Source: Methylomagnum ishizawai (lineage in GTDB: Bacteria > Pseudomonadota > Gammaproteobacteria > Methylococcales > Methylococcaceae). From it: 64,000 nucleotides of DNA. Within the stretch, counting starts at the first letter, position 1; every line of letters begins with the position of its first letter. Position numbers and translations under genes: made by a program. Positions 44,088 through 52,300 of the stretch are shown here, piece after piece. Below the pieces are notes generated by a model. It was not told where the DNA came from. It did not search any database and was given only the letters and a program-made list of their open reading frames with translations. The DNA is taken from assembly GCF_019670005.1 (NCBI RefSeq), contig NZ_AP019783.1, positions 2,754,150 through 2,818,149 on the forward strand, given 5' to 3'.

Positions 44088-44266
44088 GGAATGCGACCTT
44101 CGGGAAGCGGCGATTGATGCAACACACCCAGCCCCTCATCATTCCCGAAGCGCTTGATGAGCGGGGTTTCCATGGGTTTCGCCGCTTTTTTGTTTTGCTT
44201 GCCCAGCGGGCGGCATTCTGGCTTGCCGCAGGATGGGGTTCGGAGGTCCGGGGTACACCAGCACAT
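44084..44266 (-). CDS. Small Cys-rich phage protein
   Basis: 60 residues starting MCWCTPDLRTPSCGKPECRP. Four to five Cys residues in 18 positions suggest a zinc knuckle. Similar short 'CTPxxRTPxCG' proteins occur in lysis regions of other phages, as far as recalled. Overlaps both neighbours (TGATG with the upstream stop, ATGA with the endolysin start), which fixes the start at 44266 rather than 44293. Confidence 0.65.
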   Translation of the reverse strand: MCWCTPDLRTPSCGKPECRPLGKQNKKAAKPMETPLIKRFGNDEGLGVLHQSPLPEGRIP

Positions 44267-45033
44267 CACAAAACACCCACTCGGACGCCCCACAGGGCAT
44301 CCTTCAAAGTCGAGATTTTCTTGTCGATCATGTCCGAATACTTCGAAGTATCCACCGAGGCCGATTGCGACAGGCCATCCGCCGAGATCGAAGCCGATTG
44401 CGCCGGGAAGGCTCCCTCAATCAGCCTTAGCACCGCCATCTTCTTCACGGTGTCCACCACGTCCGGCCAGAGGCCGTGCGCGTCCGTGAGGCCCGCCGTG
44501 TAGCGGACCTCGATCATCATGGGCACCGTCTTGCGCCCGGTCAGGGCTTGCAGCACGAAGGCGTTCATGGGGCCGTAGGACGCCAGCCCCGTGGGAATCA
44601 GGTGGATCAAGCCGTACTTGAGTTCCGGCCTGATCCACTCGGCAGGCACCTCGAACACCGCCGTTCCGGGGCCGGGATAGACGAAACGGATCGAGGTGAT
44701 GGAGCCCCGGACGATGGGCCGCTGTTTGGTTTCGACGCAGCCGAAGAACGTGTTGGAGAAGGTTTCCGCCTCGTACTCGCTCGGGGCCTCCAAGGCGTAC
44801 TTGGTCCCGGCGTTTTCCAAGGCGTCGATTTCCGGCGGCGGCGCCTGCGAGGGCACCATGACCGTGGGTTCCAGGAACACGCGCAGACGGCGCTGCGCGT
44901 CGGCCTCGGCGGCCAGCAGCGCGGCCCACACTTCATCTTCGGAGGGCAACACGCCCGAAAAGGCCGGGTGCGTCTTGAACACCGACATCGCCAGGAGGCT
45001 GGCCACGTCGTCGGGGTTGGTGAAGATGCTCAT
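44266..45033 (-). CDS. Phage head completion / connector-like protein
   Basis: 255 residues, mixed helices and strands (SEDEVWAALLAAEADAQRRL, YEAETFSNTFFGCVETKQRP, ELKYGLIHLIPTGLASYGPM). Position after the capsid genes fits a connector or DNA-packaging adaptor. No unique motif. Confidence 0.55.
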   Translation of the reverse strand: MSIFTNPDDVASLLAMSVFKTHPAFSGVLPSEDEVWAALLAAEADAQRRLRVFLEPTVMVPSQAPPPEIDALENAGTKYALEAPSEYEAETFSNTFFGCVETKQRPIVRGSITSIRFVYPGPGTAVFEVPAEWIRPELKYGLIHLIPTGLASYGPMNAFVLQALTGRKTVPMMIEVRYTAGLTDAHGLWPDVVDTVKKMAVLRLIEGAFPAQSASISADGLSQSASVDTSKYSDMIDKKISTLKDALWGVRVGVL

Positions 45034-45052
45034 GGCCCGGTGTGATCGGCGA

Positions 45053-45658
45053 TCAACGCTCGTTCAATGCCGCCAAATCCGCCGAAGCCAGCGCGGCGGC
45101 GAAAGCCGTCATGCCGATGGCGTTGTAATAGGTCACGGTCAGGCTGGCGGTGTCCAGCGCCGTGGTGCCGCCCACGAAATTGGAGCCGGTGGCGTTGTCG
45201 ATGACCACGAAGCCCACCAGCGCCTTGTTATCTGGGTTGGCCGGGAGCAAGGCCAATGCCGCATCGTGCGAGTTGGCATTGGCGGTCTTGGCGGACACCG
45301 ACAGCGTGCCGGACTCGTCGATATAGAACGCCCAGGCCGCGCTCTTGGCGGTCGCCAGCGTACCGGCCAGGGCGGGCATGTCGCCCGCGGTCTTACGGAT
45401 CGGCACGCCCGCGACAATGGCGGAAATGGTGCCGGTGTACTTGACCACGGCGGAACTGGATGTCTTGATCGCCAGCCCGGCGGATACCAGGGAAACCGTG
45501 TTCATGCGCGTGCGGAGCGCGGCCACATCGGCCCGGAGCGCATTGAACTGGGTGATGATGTCGTTGAGCAGGGTACCGAGTTGCACGTCGCGGGCGGCGA
45601 GTATGGCGCGGTTCAATTGCTGGATGAGGAGCGGAATCCGCTTGGTGGTGCTTCCCAT
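45053..45658 (-). CDS. Phage structural protein
   Basis: 201 residues. The N-terminal helix (IQQLNRAILAARDVQLGTLL, NALRADVAALRTRMN) may form a coiled coil, followed by a Ser/Thr/Ala-rich beta part (TYYNAIGMTAF). It may be a head fibre or decoration protein. Function not recognised. Confidence 0.55.
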   Translation of the reverse strand: MGSTTKRIPLLIQQLNRAILAARDVQLGTLLNDIITQFNALRADVAALRTRMNTVSLVSAGLAIKTSSSAVVKYTGTISAIVAGVPIRKTAGDMPALAGTLATAKSAAWAFYIDESGTLSVSAKTANANSHDAALALLPANPDNKALVGFVVIDNATGSNFVGGTTALDTASLTVTYYNAIGMTAFAAALASADLAALNER

Positions 45659-45669
45659 GCTGGCTTACC

Positions 45670-45894
45670 TTACTTGGATTTAGCGGGTTTCTGGGGCGAC
45701 GGGGCGGCCACGGGCTCGGGGGCCGATCCACCCGCCGGGGCCACCAGCGAATAGCCTGGGATGGCCAGGAAATTGGCGGCCACATCCTCCGGCAGATCGT
45801 CGGCGCTGACCATGCCACCACCCGGATGGGGGACAAATGGGAATCCGTTGATGTTGTCCGAGGCGTTCGGACGGGTACACAGCACGTAGGGCAT
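45670..45894 (-). CDS. Small phage head protein
   Basis: 74 residues (MPYVLCTRPNASDNINGFPF, PEDVAANFLAIPGYSLV) with a Pro/Ala/Lys tail. Placed two positions behind the capsid gene, where many phages keep small head-stabilising proteins. It comes after the hairpin at 45923-45943. Confidence 0.6.
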   Translation of the reverse strand: MPYVLCTRPNASDNINGFPFVPHPGGGMVSADDLPEDVAANFLAIPGYSLVAPAGGSAPEPVAAPSPQKPAKSK

Positions 45895-45922
45895 CGCGCG
45901 GTCCTTCCGGTGGTTAAAGAGG

Positions 45923-45943
45923 GGGCGGGGGCAAGCCCCGCCC
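45923..45943 (-). terminator. Hairpin behind the capsid gene
   Basis: GGGCGGGG (45923-45930) pairs with CCCCGCCC (45936-45943) around a five-base loop, 27 bases after the capsid stop. There is no T tract. It could be a partial terminator or an RNA-stabilising stem that raises capsid expression relative to downstream genes. Confidence 0.5.
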
Positions 45944-45970
45944 GCAAGGTCCGACGGTGGCCAGAACCGG

Positions 45971-47479
45971 TTACTCGTCCGTGTGCGGGCGCCAAGCCGC
46001 GTTGGCCGGGAGTATGTTCTTGATATACCCGTGCCGCTTCGGATTGGTGATCCGCAGATAGCCGAACAAGAATTGGAACCAGGAATAGACCGGCATCAGC
46101 CCGATACCGAACGGCAGCGGAATCTTGATCATCGGCTGGAATTGCCGCCAGCCGATGGCGTCGGAGGCCCGCTCCAAATCCACGATGGGCGCGGAGAAGG
46201 TGCCGGGGATATCGCGGTCCAGGTCCGCGTAGGCCGTGGTGGAGCCCGCTTTCGGGACCACGGCCACGAGGCGCATATCGCTGGTGGTGTTGGCGGCGTC
46301 CTGGCGGGACCGGAAGATGCGGTAGCCGGTTTCGGTCCCGGCGCTGCTGGCCGTGATGGTCAACGTGCATTTCTGCCCGGCGGAAATGGCGGTCTGCGTG
46401 GTCTTCACCACCGGGCTGTAGCCCTGGCCCTGCGCGTCGATGGCCTCGACCGCGTAGTAGTAATTGCCGGCGCGCCCCGCGGTGAAGCGCGAGGACGCAT
46501 CGGAGGCGCAGGCGGCGGCCACGCCTTGCGGGGTGATCGCGGACAACGCGCTCGCGTAGGCCGGGTAGGTCGCTTCGAATGGCTTGATCATCGGCATGTT
46601 CGCGTCGTGCAGGAACGTGTCGATGTGGGTTTTCAGCACGCCATGGGTCAAGCGGATGCCCGGCACATGGCCGCCGATCATCGGTTGGTTCTGGTTGTCC
46701 GGGTTCCAGCGGTAGGAGGGGTCCAACCCACTGTTGAGGTCGCCTTGGACGCTGGAAGGCAGGTACACGTCGGTGGGCGTGCCCCAGGAGCCATAGCCGA
46801 TGATGGCCGAGTTGATGGCGTTGAACGCCTCCACATCGGTCAGGCTGGCGCCCTGCATGTCGTAGACATGCTCGCCGGAGATGTAGCCGCTGGCGATGCT
46901 ATCGTCGATCTGCTTGAAAATGCCATCGAACTGCACCGGACAGGCGGCGGAATTACCGTAGAACAGGGCGTATTCCAAATCCTGCAAGATGGACAGGGCG
47001 CCGTTGTTTTCCTCGACCGACATGGCGTCGGCGATGTTGTTCGTGATGTTGGTCACGAACCCGACCTGGCGGAGCTGCATGATGAACTTCACCATGCCGA
47101 CCTCGCGCTGGTAGTCGCCGGTCGCCGAGCGGACCGTACCCATTTGCGCGTTGAAGCTACCGCCGGGAAATCCACCCACCGAGTTCATGCGGGTGTATTC
47201 GTCCACGATGTTGGTGGCGTTGGTGGACATCAAGTCCTTGAAGAACACGATATGCTTCTGGTCGAACACCGTGGACTTCATGACGCGGTCGAGCGATTGG
47301 ATGCCCAGGGCCGCGCCGCCGGTCAACTGCGACACATCCGACTGCGCCGAGGCGGAGTCCAGCGCTTTGAACAGGTCGCCGAAATCGGACAGCGAACCGG
47401 AAGCCGATCCGTGCCCCCCCATACCGCCGAGCGAGCCGGCGGCCAAGCCCTGCAATTGGGCGATGACGGTAGGATTCAT
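45971..47479 (-). CDS. Major capsid protein with internal Ig/FN3-like domain
   Basis: 502 residues. The N-terminal part and core (SVGGFPGGSFNAQMGTVRSA, MSVEENNGALSILQDLEYAL, GYGSWGTPTDVYLPSSVQGD) look like HK97-fold capsid proteins of large phages. An insertion at about residues 330-430 (AGNYYYAVEAIDAQGQGYSP, GYRIFRSRQDAANTTSDMRL) has the FN3/Ig pattern. After it the capsid sequence resumes (MPVYSWFQFLFGYLRITNPK). Such modules project from the shell. It lies between scaffold and small head genes. Confidence 0.8.
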   Translation of the reverse strand: MNPTVIAQLQGLAAGSLGGMGGHGSASGSLSDFGDLFKALDSASAQSDVSQLTGGAALGIQSLDRVMKSTVFDQKHIVFFKDLMSTNATNIVDEYTRMNSVGGFPGGSFNAQMGTVRSATGDYQREVGMVKFIMQLRQVGFVTNITNNIADAMSVEENNGALSILQDLEYALFYGNSAACPVQFDGIFKQIDDSIASGYISGEHVYDMQGASLTDVEAFNAINSAIIGYGSWGTPTDVYLPSSVQGDLNSGLDPSYRWNPDNQNQPMIGGHVPGIRLTHGVLKTHIDTFLHDANMPMIKPFEATYPAYASALSAITPQGVAAACASDASSRFTAGRAGNYYYAVEAIDAQGQGYSPVVKTTQTAISAGQKCTLTITASSAGTETGYRIFRSRQDAANTTSDMRLVAVVPKAGSTTAYADLDRDIPGTFSAPIVDLERASDAIGWRQFQPMIKIPLPFGIGLMPVYSWFQFLFGYLRITNPKRHGYIKNILPANAAWRPHTDE

Positions 47480-47512
47480 AAGTGTCGTTCCTCTCTATGG
47501 GATCGGTTCTGG

Positions 47513-48133
47513 TTAAAGCGGGGTGGCCACGATCTTGCGGAGCAATTTGGCGTCGGGTTGGATGCCGTTGCGGGCGCAGGCGTCCAACTGGCGGTATTCC
47601 GGGCTACCCAGCTTGCCCGCCTCGAACAGCGCGTCGGCCTTCGCCATCACGTCGTCCAGGGTCAACTGCCCGTCCCCCAGGCTCTTGGCGAGCGGGTCCA
47701 CGGACTCGCGCCCATGCACGGCCACGGCGGACTTGCGCCCCTTGCCCTGGCCCGACAGGTCGGCGACCTTCGCCCGGAGGGACGCGAGTTCCGCGCCCTG
47801 GCTCTTCAGGAGGTCGGTCTGCGCCTGGAGCAGGGCCGCGACCTGGCCGAAGCCTTTCTGCATTTCGTCGGCGATGCCCGCCTGCCGGTCCTGCAAGGAC
47901 TTGACGAGCGCGGTGGCGTCGAAGCCGCGGACCTTTTCGCCGTCCACCTCGAACTCGAAGGACTTGCCCATGGGGTCGTCGTCCCCGCTGCCATCGCCGT
48001 AGCTGCCGTCCTCGTCGCCATCCAGTTCCTCGTGGCCTTCTTCGGCGGCTTTCTTGATCTTGCCGTCGCCGTCGCCGCGCCGGGACTTGAGCAGGTCCAG
48101 TTCTTCCATCATCGCGTTGAAATCGAAGTTCAT
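47513..48133 (-). CDS. Capsid scaffold-like protein
   Basis: 206 residues. Acidic N-terminus (GDGDGKIKKAAEEGHEELDG), central coiled coil (QKGFGQVAALLQAQTDLLKS, ELASLRAKVADLSG) and helical C-terminus. The location between protease and capsid and the composition are those of scaffold proteins. Start overlaps the protease stop (ATGA). Confidence 0.7.
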   Translation of the reverse strand: MNFDFNAMMEELDLLKSRRGDGDGKIKKAAEEGHEELDGDEDGSYGDGSGDDDPMGKSFEFEVDGEKVRGFDATALVKSLQDRQAGIADEMQKGFGQVAALLQAQTDLLKSQGAELASLRAKVADLSGQGKGRKSAVAVHGRESVDPLAKSLGDGQLTLDDVMAKADALFEAGKLGSPEYRQLDACARNGIQPDAKLLRKIVATPL

Positions 48134-49020
48134 TGCCGTTTCTCTCTCGCTGTCTTCCAGTCGTGCATGAAGCGCTCAACGAACTCGGAAGCCAGGTCGT
48201 CGTCGAGGCCGTACTTGTGGGCCGCATGGCGCACCATATCGGCGTGGGTCTTGAATCTGCGGTGGTCCTCGCCGAGGTCGCCCGCGAAGGCGTCCCGGAA
48301 GTCCCAATAGCCGCGCGCCTTCCGGTCCAAGGACTGCCGCCCAAGGGCCGCGCCGCCGGTCAGGCTGGCTGTATTCGTGGTTGCGCCCGTGGAATCCAGG
48401 GCTTTCGATAGGTCGTATCCGAGGCCCGGCACCCAACTTTTCGCCAGGGTGTCGAAGGGCACCGTGGACACCATGGGGACATCCTGGTTGACGGGGTTCT
48501 TAGAGAACCCGATATTGGTCCAGCGCACTTTCCCGATCATCGCCTTCTTCATGCCGGTTTCCGGGTCCACCGCGATGGATTTTTCCAGTACCGCGCCACC
48601 GACCGAGGGCTTCCAGCGGGCCGGGGGATTGATATCGGTCAGGCTGGACCAGAAATAATTGGCGCGTTCCGCCGCCGGCCCCTGGCCGGAATAAATCTCG
48701 CCCTTGACGAAGGTTTTCACGCCATGGAACGAAACCTCGCGGGGCTGGCCGATCTCGAACAACATGTAATCGGGGATGCCGGCCTTCGCGCCGATCAGGC
48801 TGTAGTGGTCGATGTCGAGATTGCCGAACCGGGAATACCAGTCCGATGAGTCCCGTAAAGCCTTTTGCAGCACCACCTCGCCCTGTTGATCCATGGCCTC
48901 GTTGCTAGCCTCGATGTACACGAAGCGCTTTTCGCCTTCGGTCGCGAGTTCAGCCTTGAGCATCAGGTCGATGCTCAAGAAATCGGGGCAGGCTGCAAGG
49001 AGTTGTTGTGCGGTTGACAT
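48130..49020 (-). CDS. Prohead protease-like protein
   Basis: 296 residues from ATG 49020. The region 25-170 (EKRFVYIEASNEAMDQQGEV, GNLDIDHYSLIGAKAGIPDY, SFHGVKTFVKGEIYSG) fits phage prohead proteases, with a plausible catalytic His in DIDHYS. The C-terminal part (LTGGAALGRQSLDRKARGYW) shares the phrase LTGGAALGxQSLDR with the capsid N-terminal region (LTGGAALGIQSLDRVMKS), which may reflect a common delta or cleavage segment. The longer frame from 49056 overlaps the small upstream gene. Confidence 0.72.
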   Translation of the reverse strand: MSTAQQLLAACPDFLSIDLMLKAELATEGEKRFVYIEASNEAMDQQGEVVLQKALRDSSDWYSRFGNLDIDHYSLIGAKAGIPDYMLFEIGQPREVSFHGVKTFVKGEIYSGQGPAAERANYFWSSLTDINPPARWKPSVGGAVLEKSIAVDPETGMKKAMIGKVRWTNIGFSKNPVNQDVPMVSTVPFDTLAKSWVPGLGYDLSKALDSTGATTNTASLTGGAALGRQSLDRKARGYWDFRDAFAGDLGEDHRRFKTHADMVRHAAHKYGLDDDLASEFVERFMHDWKTAREKRQ

Positions 49021-49035
49021 GTCGCCGATTCTGGC

Positions 49036-49044
49036 GTCACGACC
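49036..49044 (-). promoter_or_regulatory. GGTCGTGAC phage element 4
   Basis: GGTCGTGAC on the minus strand, 15 bases before ATG 49020 of the protease-scaffold-capsid operon. It is just past the stop region of the small gene ending at 49056. Confidence 0.65.
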
Positions 49045-49055
49045 GGGGCGGGACA

Positions 49056-49274
49056 CTACATCGCGGCGATGCGGCCACGCTCGAAGACCAGGGCTTGGTA
49101 CTCGTCGGCGGCTTCGGGGTCGGCCAGGGCGATGGGGCGCAGGACATCCAAGCGCTGGTTGATGGCGGCGAGGCGATCCCGTCCGGCACGGTCGATCTTC
49201 GCCAGTGTGGTGGAGGTATGGACGCGGTGGTGGGCGTTTTGGGCGAGGGCTTGGCGGAGGGTGTCGGGGGTCAT
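49056..49274 (-). CDS. Small phage protein
   Basis: 72 residues, helical and basic in the middle (LAQNAHHRVHTSTTLAKIDR, GRDRLAAINQRLDVLRPIAL). It stands alone between two GGTCGTGAC elements, 39 bases behind element 5. Function unknown. Confidence 0.6.
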   Translation of the reverse strand: MTPDTLRQALAQNAHHRVHTSTTLAKIDRAGRDRLAAINQRLDVLRPIALADPEAADEYQALVFERGRIAAM

Positions 49275-49313
49275 GGCCGGAAGCTATGGCGGTTGGTTTC
49301 CGGGTAGGGTGAT

Positions 49314-49322
49314 GTCACGACC
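49314..49322 (-). promoter_or_regulatory. GGTCGTGAC phage element 5
   Basis: GGTCGTGAC on the minus strand, 39 bases before ATG 49274 and about 30 bases behind the stop of the helicase gene. Confidence 0.65.
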
Positions 49323-49351
49323 TGGGGGGTGGGGAACTATCGGGATGGGAC

Positions 49352-52300
49352 TTACCCGCCCTGCTCCGCCCGCCTCCGCCCGAGGAAATAGCCCAGGCCA
49401 CTATCATCCAGCCCCTCCATCGGCGAAGTCATCAACTCCCGCAAACCATACTTGGTCTTGAGCCGTTCCCGCGCCGCCCGTTCCGCGGGGTGGTTCGCCA
49501 CGAGGTCGATCAACTCCACATCGTTCCTTTGGCCCACCCGGTCGATCCGGCCCGACCTTTGCGCGTGGGTCCGGGCCGTGTCGGGTACGTCGCTATGCAC
49601 GAGCCATTGTCCGCGCTGCAAGTTCACCCCCGCCGCCGCCGCGTCCGACGCCACCAGGATATCCACTTTCGCCTCCCCGGCCTCCGGTTGGAACGCCAAG
49701 CGCTTGGCGTCCTTGTCCTTGCCGGAATCCGCCCCGGTCAGCGTCACCACGCGGTGGCCTTCCCGCCTGAGCCGGTCGGCGATGGCGTTCACGGCGTCCA
49801 GGCTATGCGCGAACACCACGCCCGGCTTGCCTTTGCGCTCCTTCGCCAACTGCGCGATGCGCTCGACCTTCGCCCCCTGGGGATGCGCGTCGATGATCCG
49901 CCGCATGGCCGCCGACTTCACCATGCCCAGCCCGGCCTGTAATTGCTTGGAAAGCGCCTCGTGACGGTCCTCCGGCACGCCTTCGAACGAATTGGGCGAT
50001 AACCGCCTGACCGCGTCCACATCCACCTTGCCTTCCATACGGGCGATCCTGGCCCGCGCCGCCAATTTCGACACGTCCTTGAGGGCGGCATGCTGGTCCG
50101 GCGTCAACTCGACCTGTTCTTCCCGCTTATCCGCCTTCACGCCGGATTCCACCGAGGCCGGGAACCAGTAGCGGGCCATCTCGCGCCTCAAGCCCTCCTG
50201 CGCGGCTTCCGTGTTCGGGCCGTAGCGGCGCAGGAATGCGGCGCGGTCGTTGTAGCGCTCGGGGTCCATCTTCGCCAACAAGTCGAACGACTCCGACACG
50301 TCGTTCTTCACCGGGTCCGCCGAGGCCGATACATAGTAGGGGGTGTGCGCCGACACCGAGTCCACCACGTTGGCGAGGGCGGAATTTTCTTTCCCGCGCC
50401 GGTTGAGGAGGTTGTCCCCCTCGTCCACGTTCAGGTAATCGAAATTGATCCCTTCCTTGTCCATCACGCCCTTGGCCCAAGCCCGCCGTTCCACCGACTT
50501 CATCGCGCCCAAGCGCTCGGACATGGCCTTTTCGTCGATGCCGGCGTGCTTCGCGCCCAGGTGGATCATGTCGTCGCGGAAACCGGCATGGGTCATCACG
50601 GCGAAATGGGTATCGGGGTCCTTGTAGGCCGCGATGCGTTCGGCCTGGCTGGCACCGGGTTCGATGTGCCAATTGAACCGGCCAGGTTCGAGGTAGCGCA
50701 GGGCTTCCCCGGAAAACTGCGACTGCACCGCCGACGGCACGAGGAAAAGTCCCCGCTTGGCCTTGCCCTGGCCGCGCAGATGGGTGAACGCGCCCAGGCC
50801 CACGAGCGTCTTGCCGGTGCCCACCCCGGCGGCCAGCACCGTGCGCTTGTTCGCGACGATGTGCTTGATGGCCCGCTGCCGCACGAAATCCTTGTTCTTC
50901 CCACCTTCCGCATCGCGGCTCCCCATCACGGGCCGCCAAATCTTGGTGGGCTTCCCTGGCCGAAAATTCGGGCCCACAATCGACATCATCCGGGCGATTT
51001 GCGACTCGGCGGCATGGCCCAGGCTGTGGCGCTCATCGGCCCCGAGTGGTTTCGCCTTCGTCGCGGGCGAAGTATCGCCGAACAGGTCGTCCTCCCCGCC
51101 GAACATGCCGATTTGCGCCTGTCCGAACGCCTCCTGCCGTTCCCGCGCCGCATCCAGCTTGTCGGCCACCGACCCCGCCGCGTATTTGCCGCCCTCGCGG
51201 TTCCGCAGGGAATCCACCAGGGCGCGTTCCTGCCGGATGCGCTCGTCGCGGGCTTTCGGGTCCACGGCGTCCAGGTGGTTCAGGTTGCCGCGGATCACCT
51301 CCCGACCCAGTTTGAGCGGCGCGTCGGGGCGCAGGCGGTTGTGTTCCTCGGCGAACTTCTGCGCGACGTTCGACCGGATCAAATCCTGGATCGAGGCATA
51401 GGCGTGGGTGTGGCCGCGCATCATCTTGGCGTACTTGTGCCACGTCAGGGAGGCCGCATTGACCTTTTCGGCGAGTTGGTCCCGGTGCGCTTTCCATTCC
51501 CTCCAGTCGGGGTTCTCGGAAATCTCCCCGAACATATCCTCGACTTCCTTTTCGGGTTCTTCGCCCTGGACTCGCTCCAACTGGTGCCGCAAGTCCGCCG
51601 CGTCCACGTCCTCCTTGGCGATGTTGGCATGGAAGAATTCCCGTAGCGCCCGCTGATCCTGATTTGTGAGTTCCCCGATGGGCTTGTAGGCGGCCACGCC
51701 TTCGGGATGCGCGGCCAGCGCCCGGTGGAGGGCGTCCACCGCCTTCTGGTCCACCTCGAACCGTTGCCGGTGCAGTGGGGCCAGGGTGCCGCCATGGCGC
51801 GACGCCGTGAACTCGTCGGCCATCTTTTCGAGTTCCGGCTTGAGTGCTTCCACGGGCCGGAATTTGCCGGTCTCCGGGTCTTTGAGCGGCATCACCCGGT
51901 CCAGGGCATCCAGGTATTCCCGGTAGCGGTCGGCCCCGGCCTTGTCGATCATCGGTTGCGATTGCAGGTCCGCCAGGATATCCGCCGGGCTGTCGCCATC
52001 AGCGATCCGCCCGCCGATGTAGTCGCGCATGGACCGCGCAAGGTCCGGGCCGGGCCGGAAAGGTTCCGCCAAGGTGGGCGCGATGCCCGGCTTCAAATCC
52101 GGCATCCCGAGGTCGGGCCGGTTGGCCACCCCCATCGGTAGCCAGTCGTCCTCGTCGTGCTTACCCTCGATGATGTCCAGGTTCCGCCGGACGCGGGTCA
52201 ACTCGTCACGGGCCATCGGCTTCGACAACCGGTCCAGCCCTGCCGGCATCACCGTCAACACGGTGTTGGTGCCAACCTTGTCGATGCTGTAGTCGCCCGG

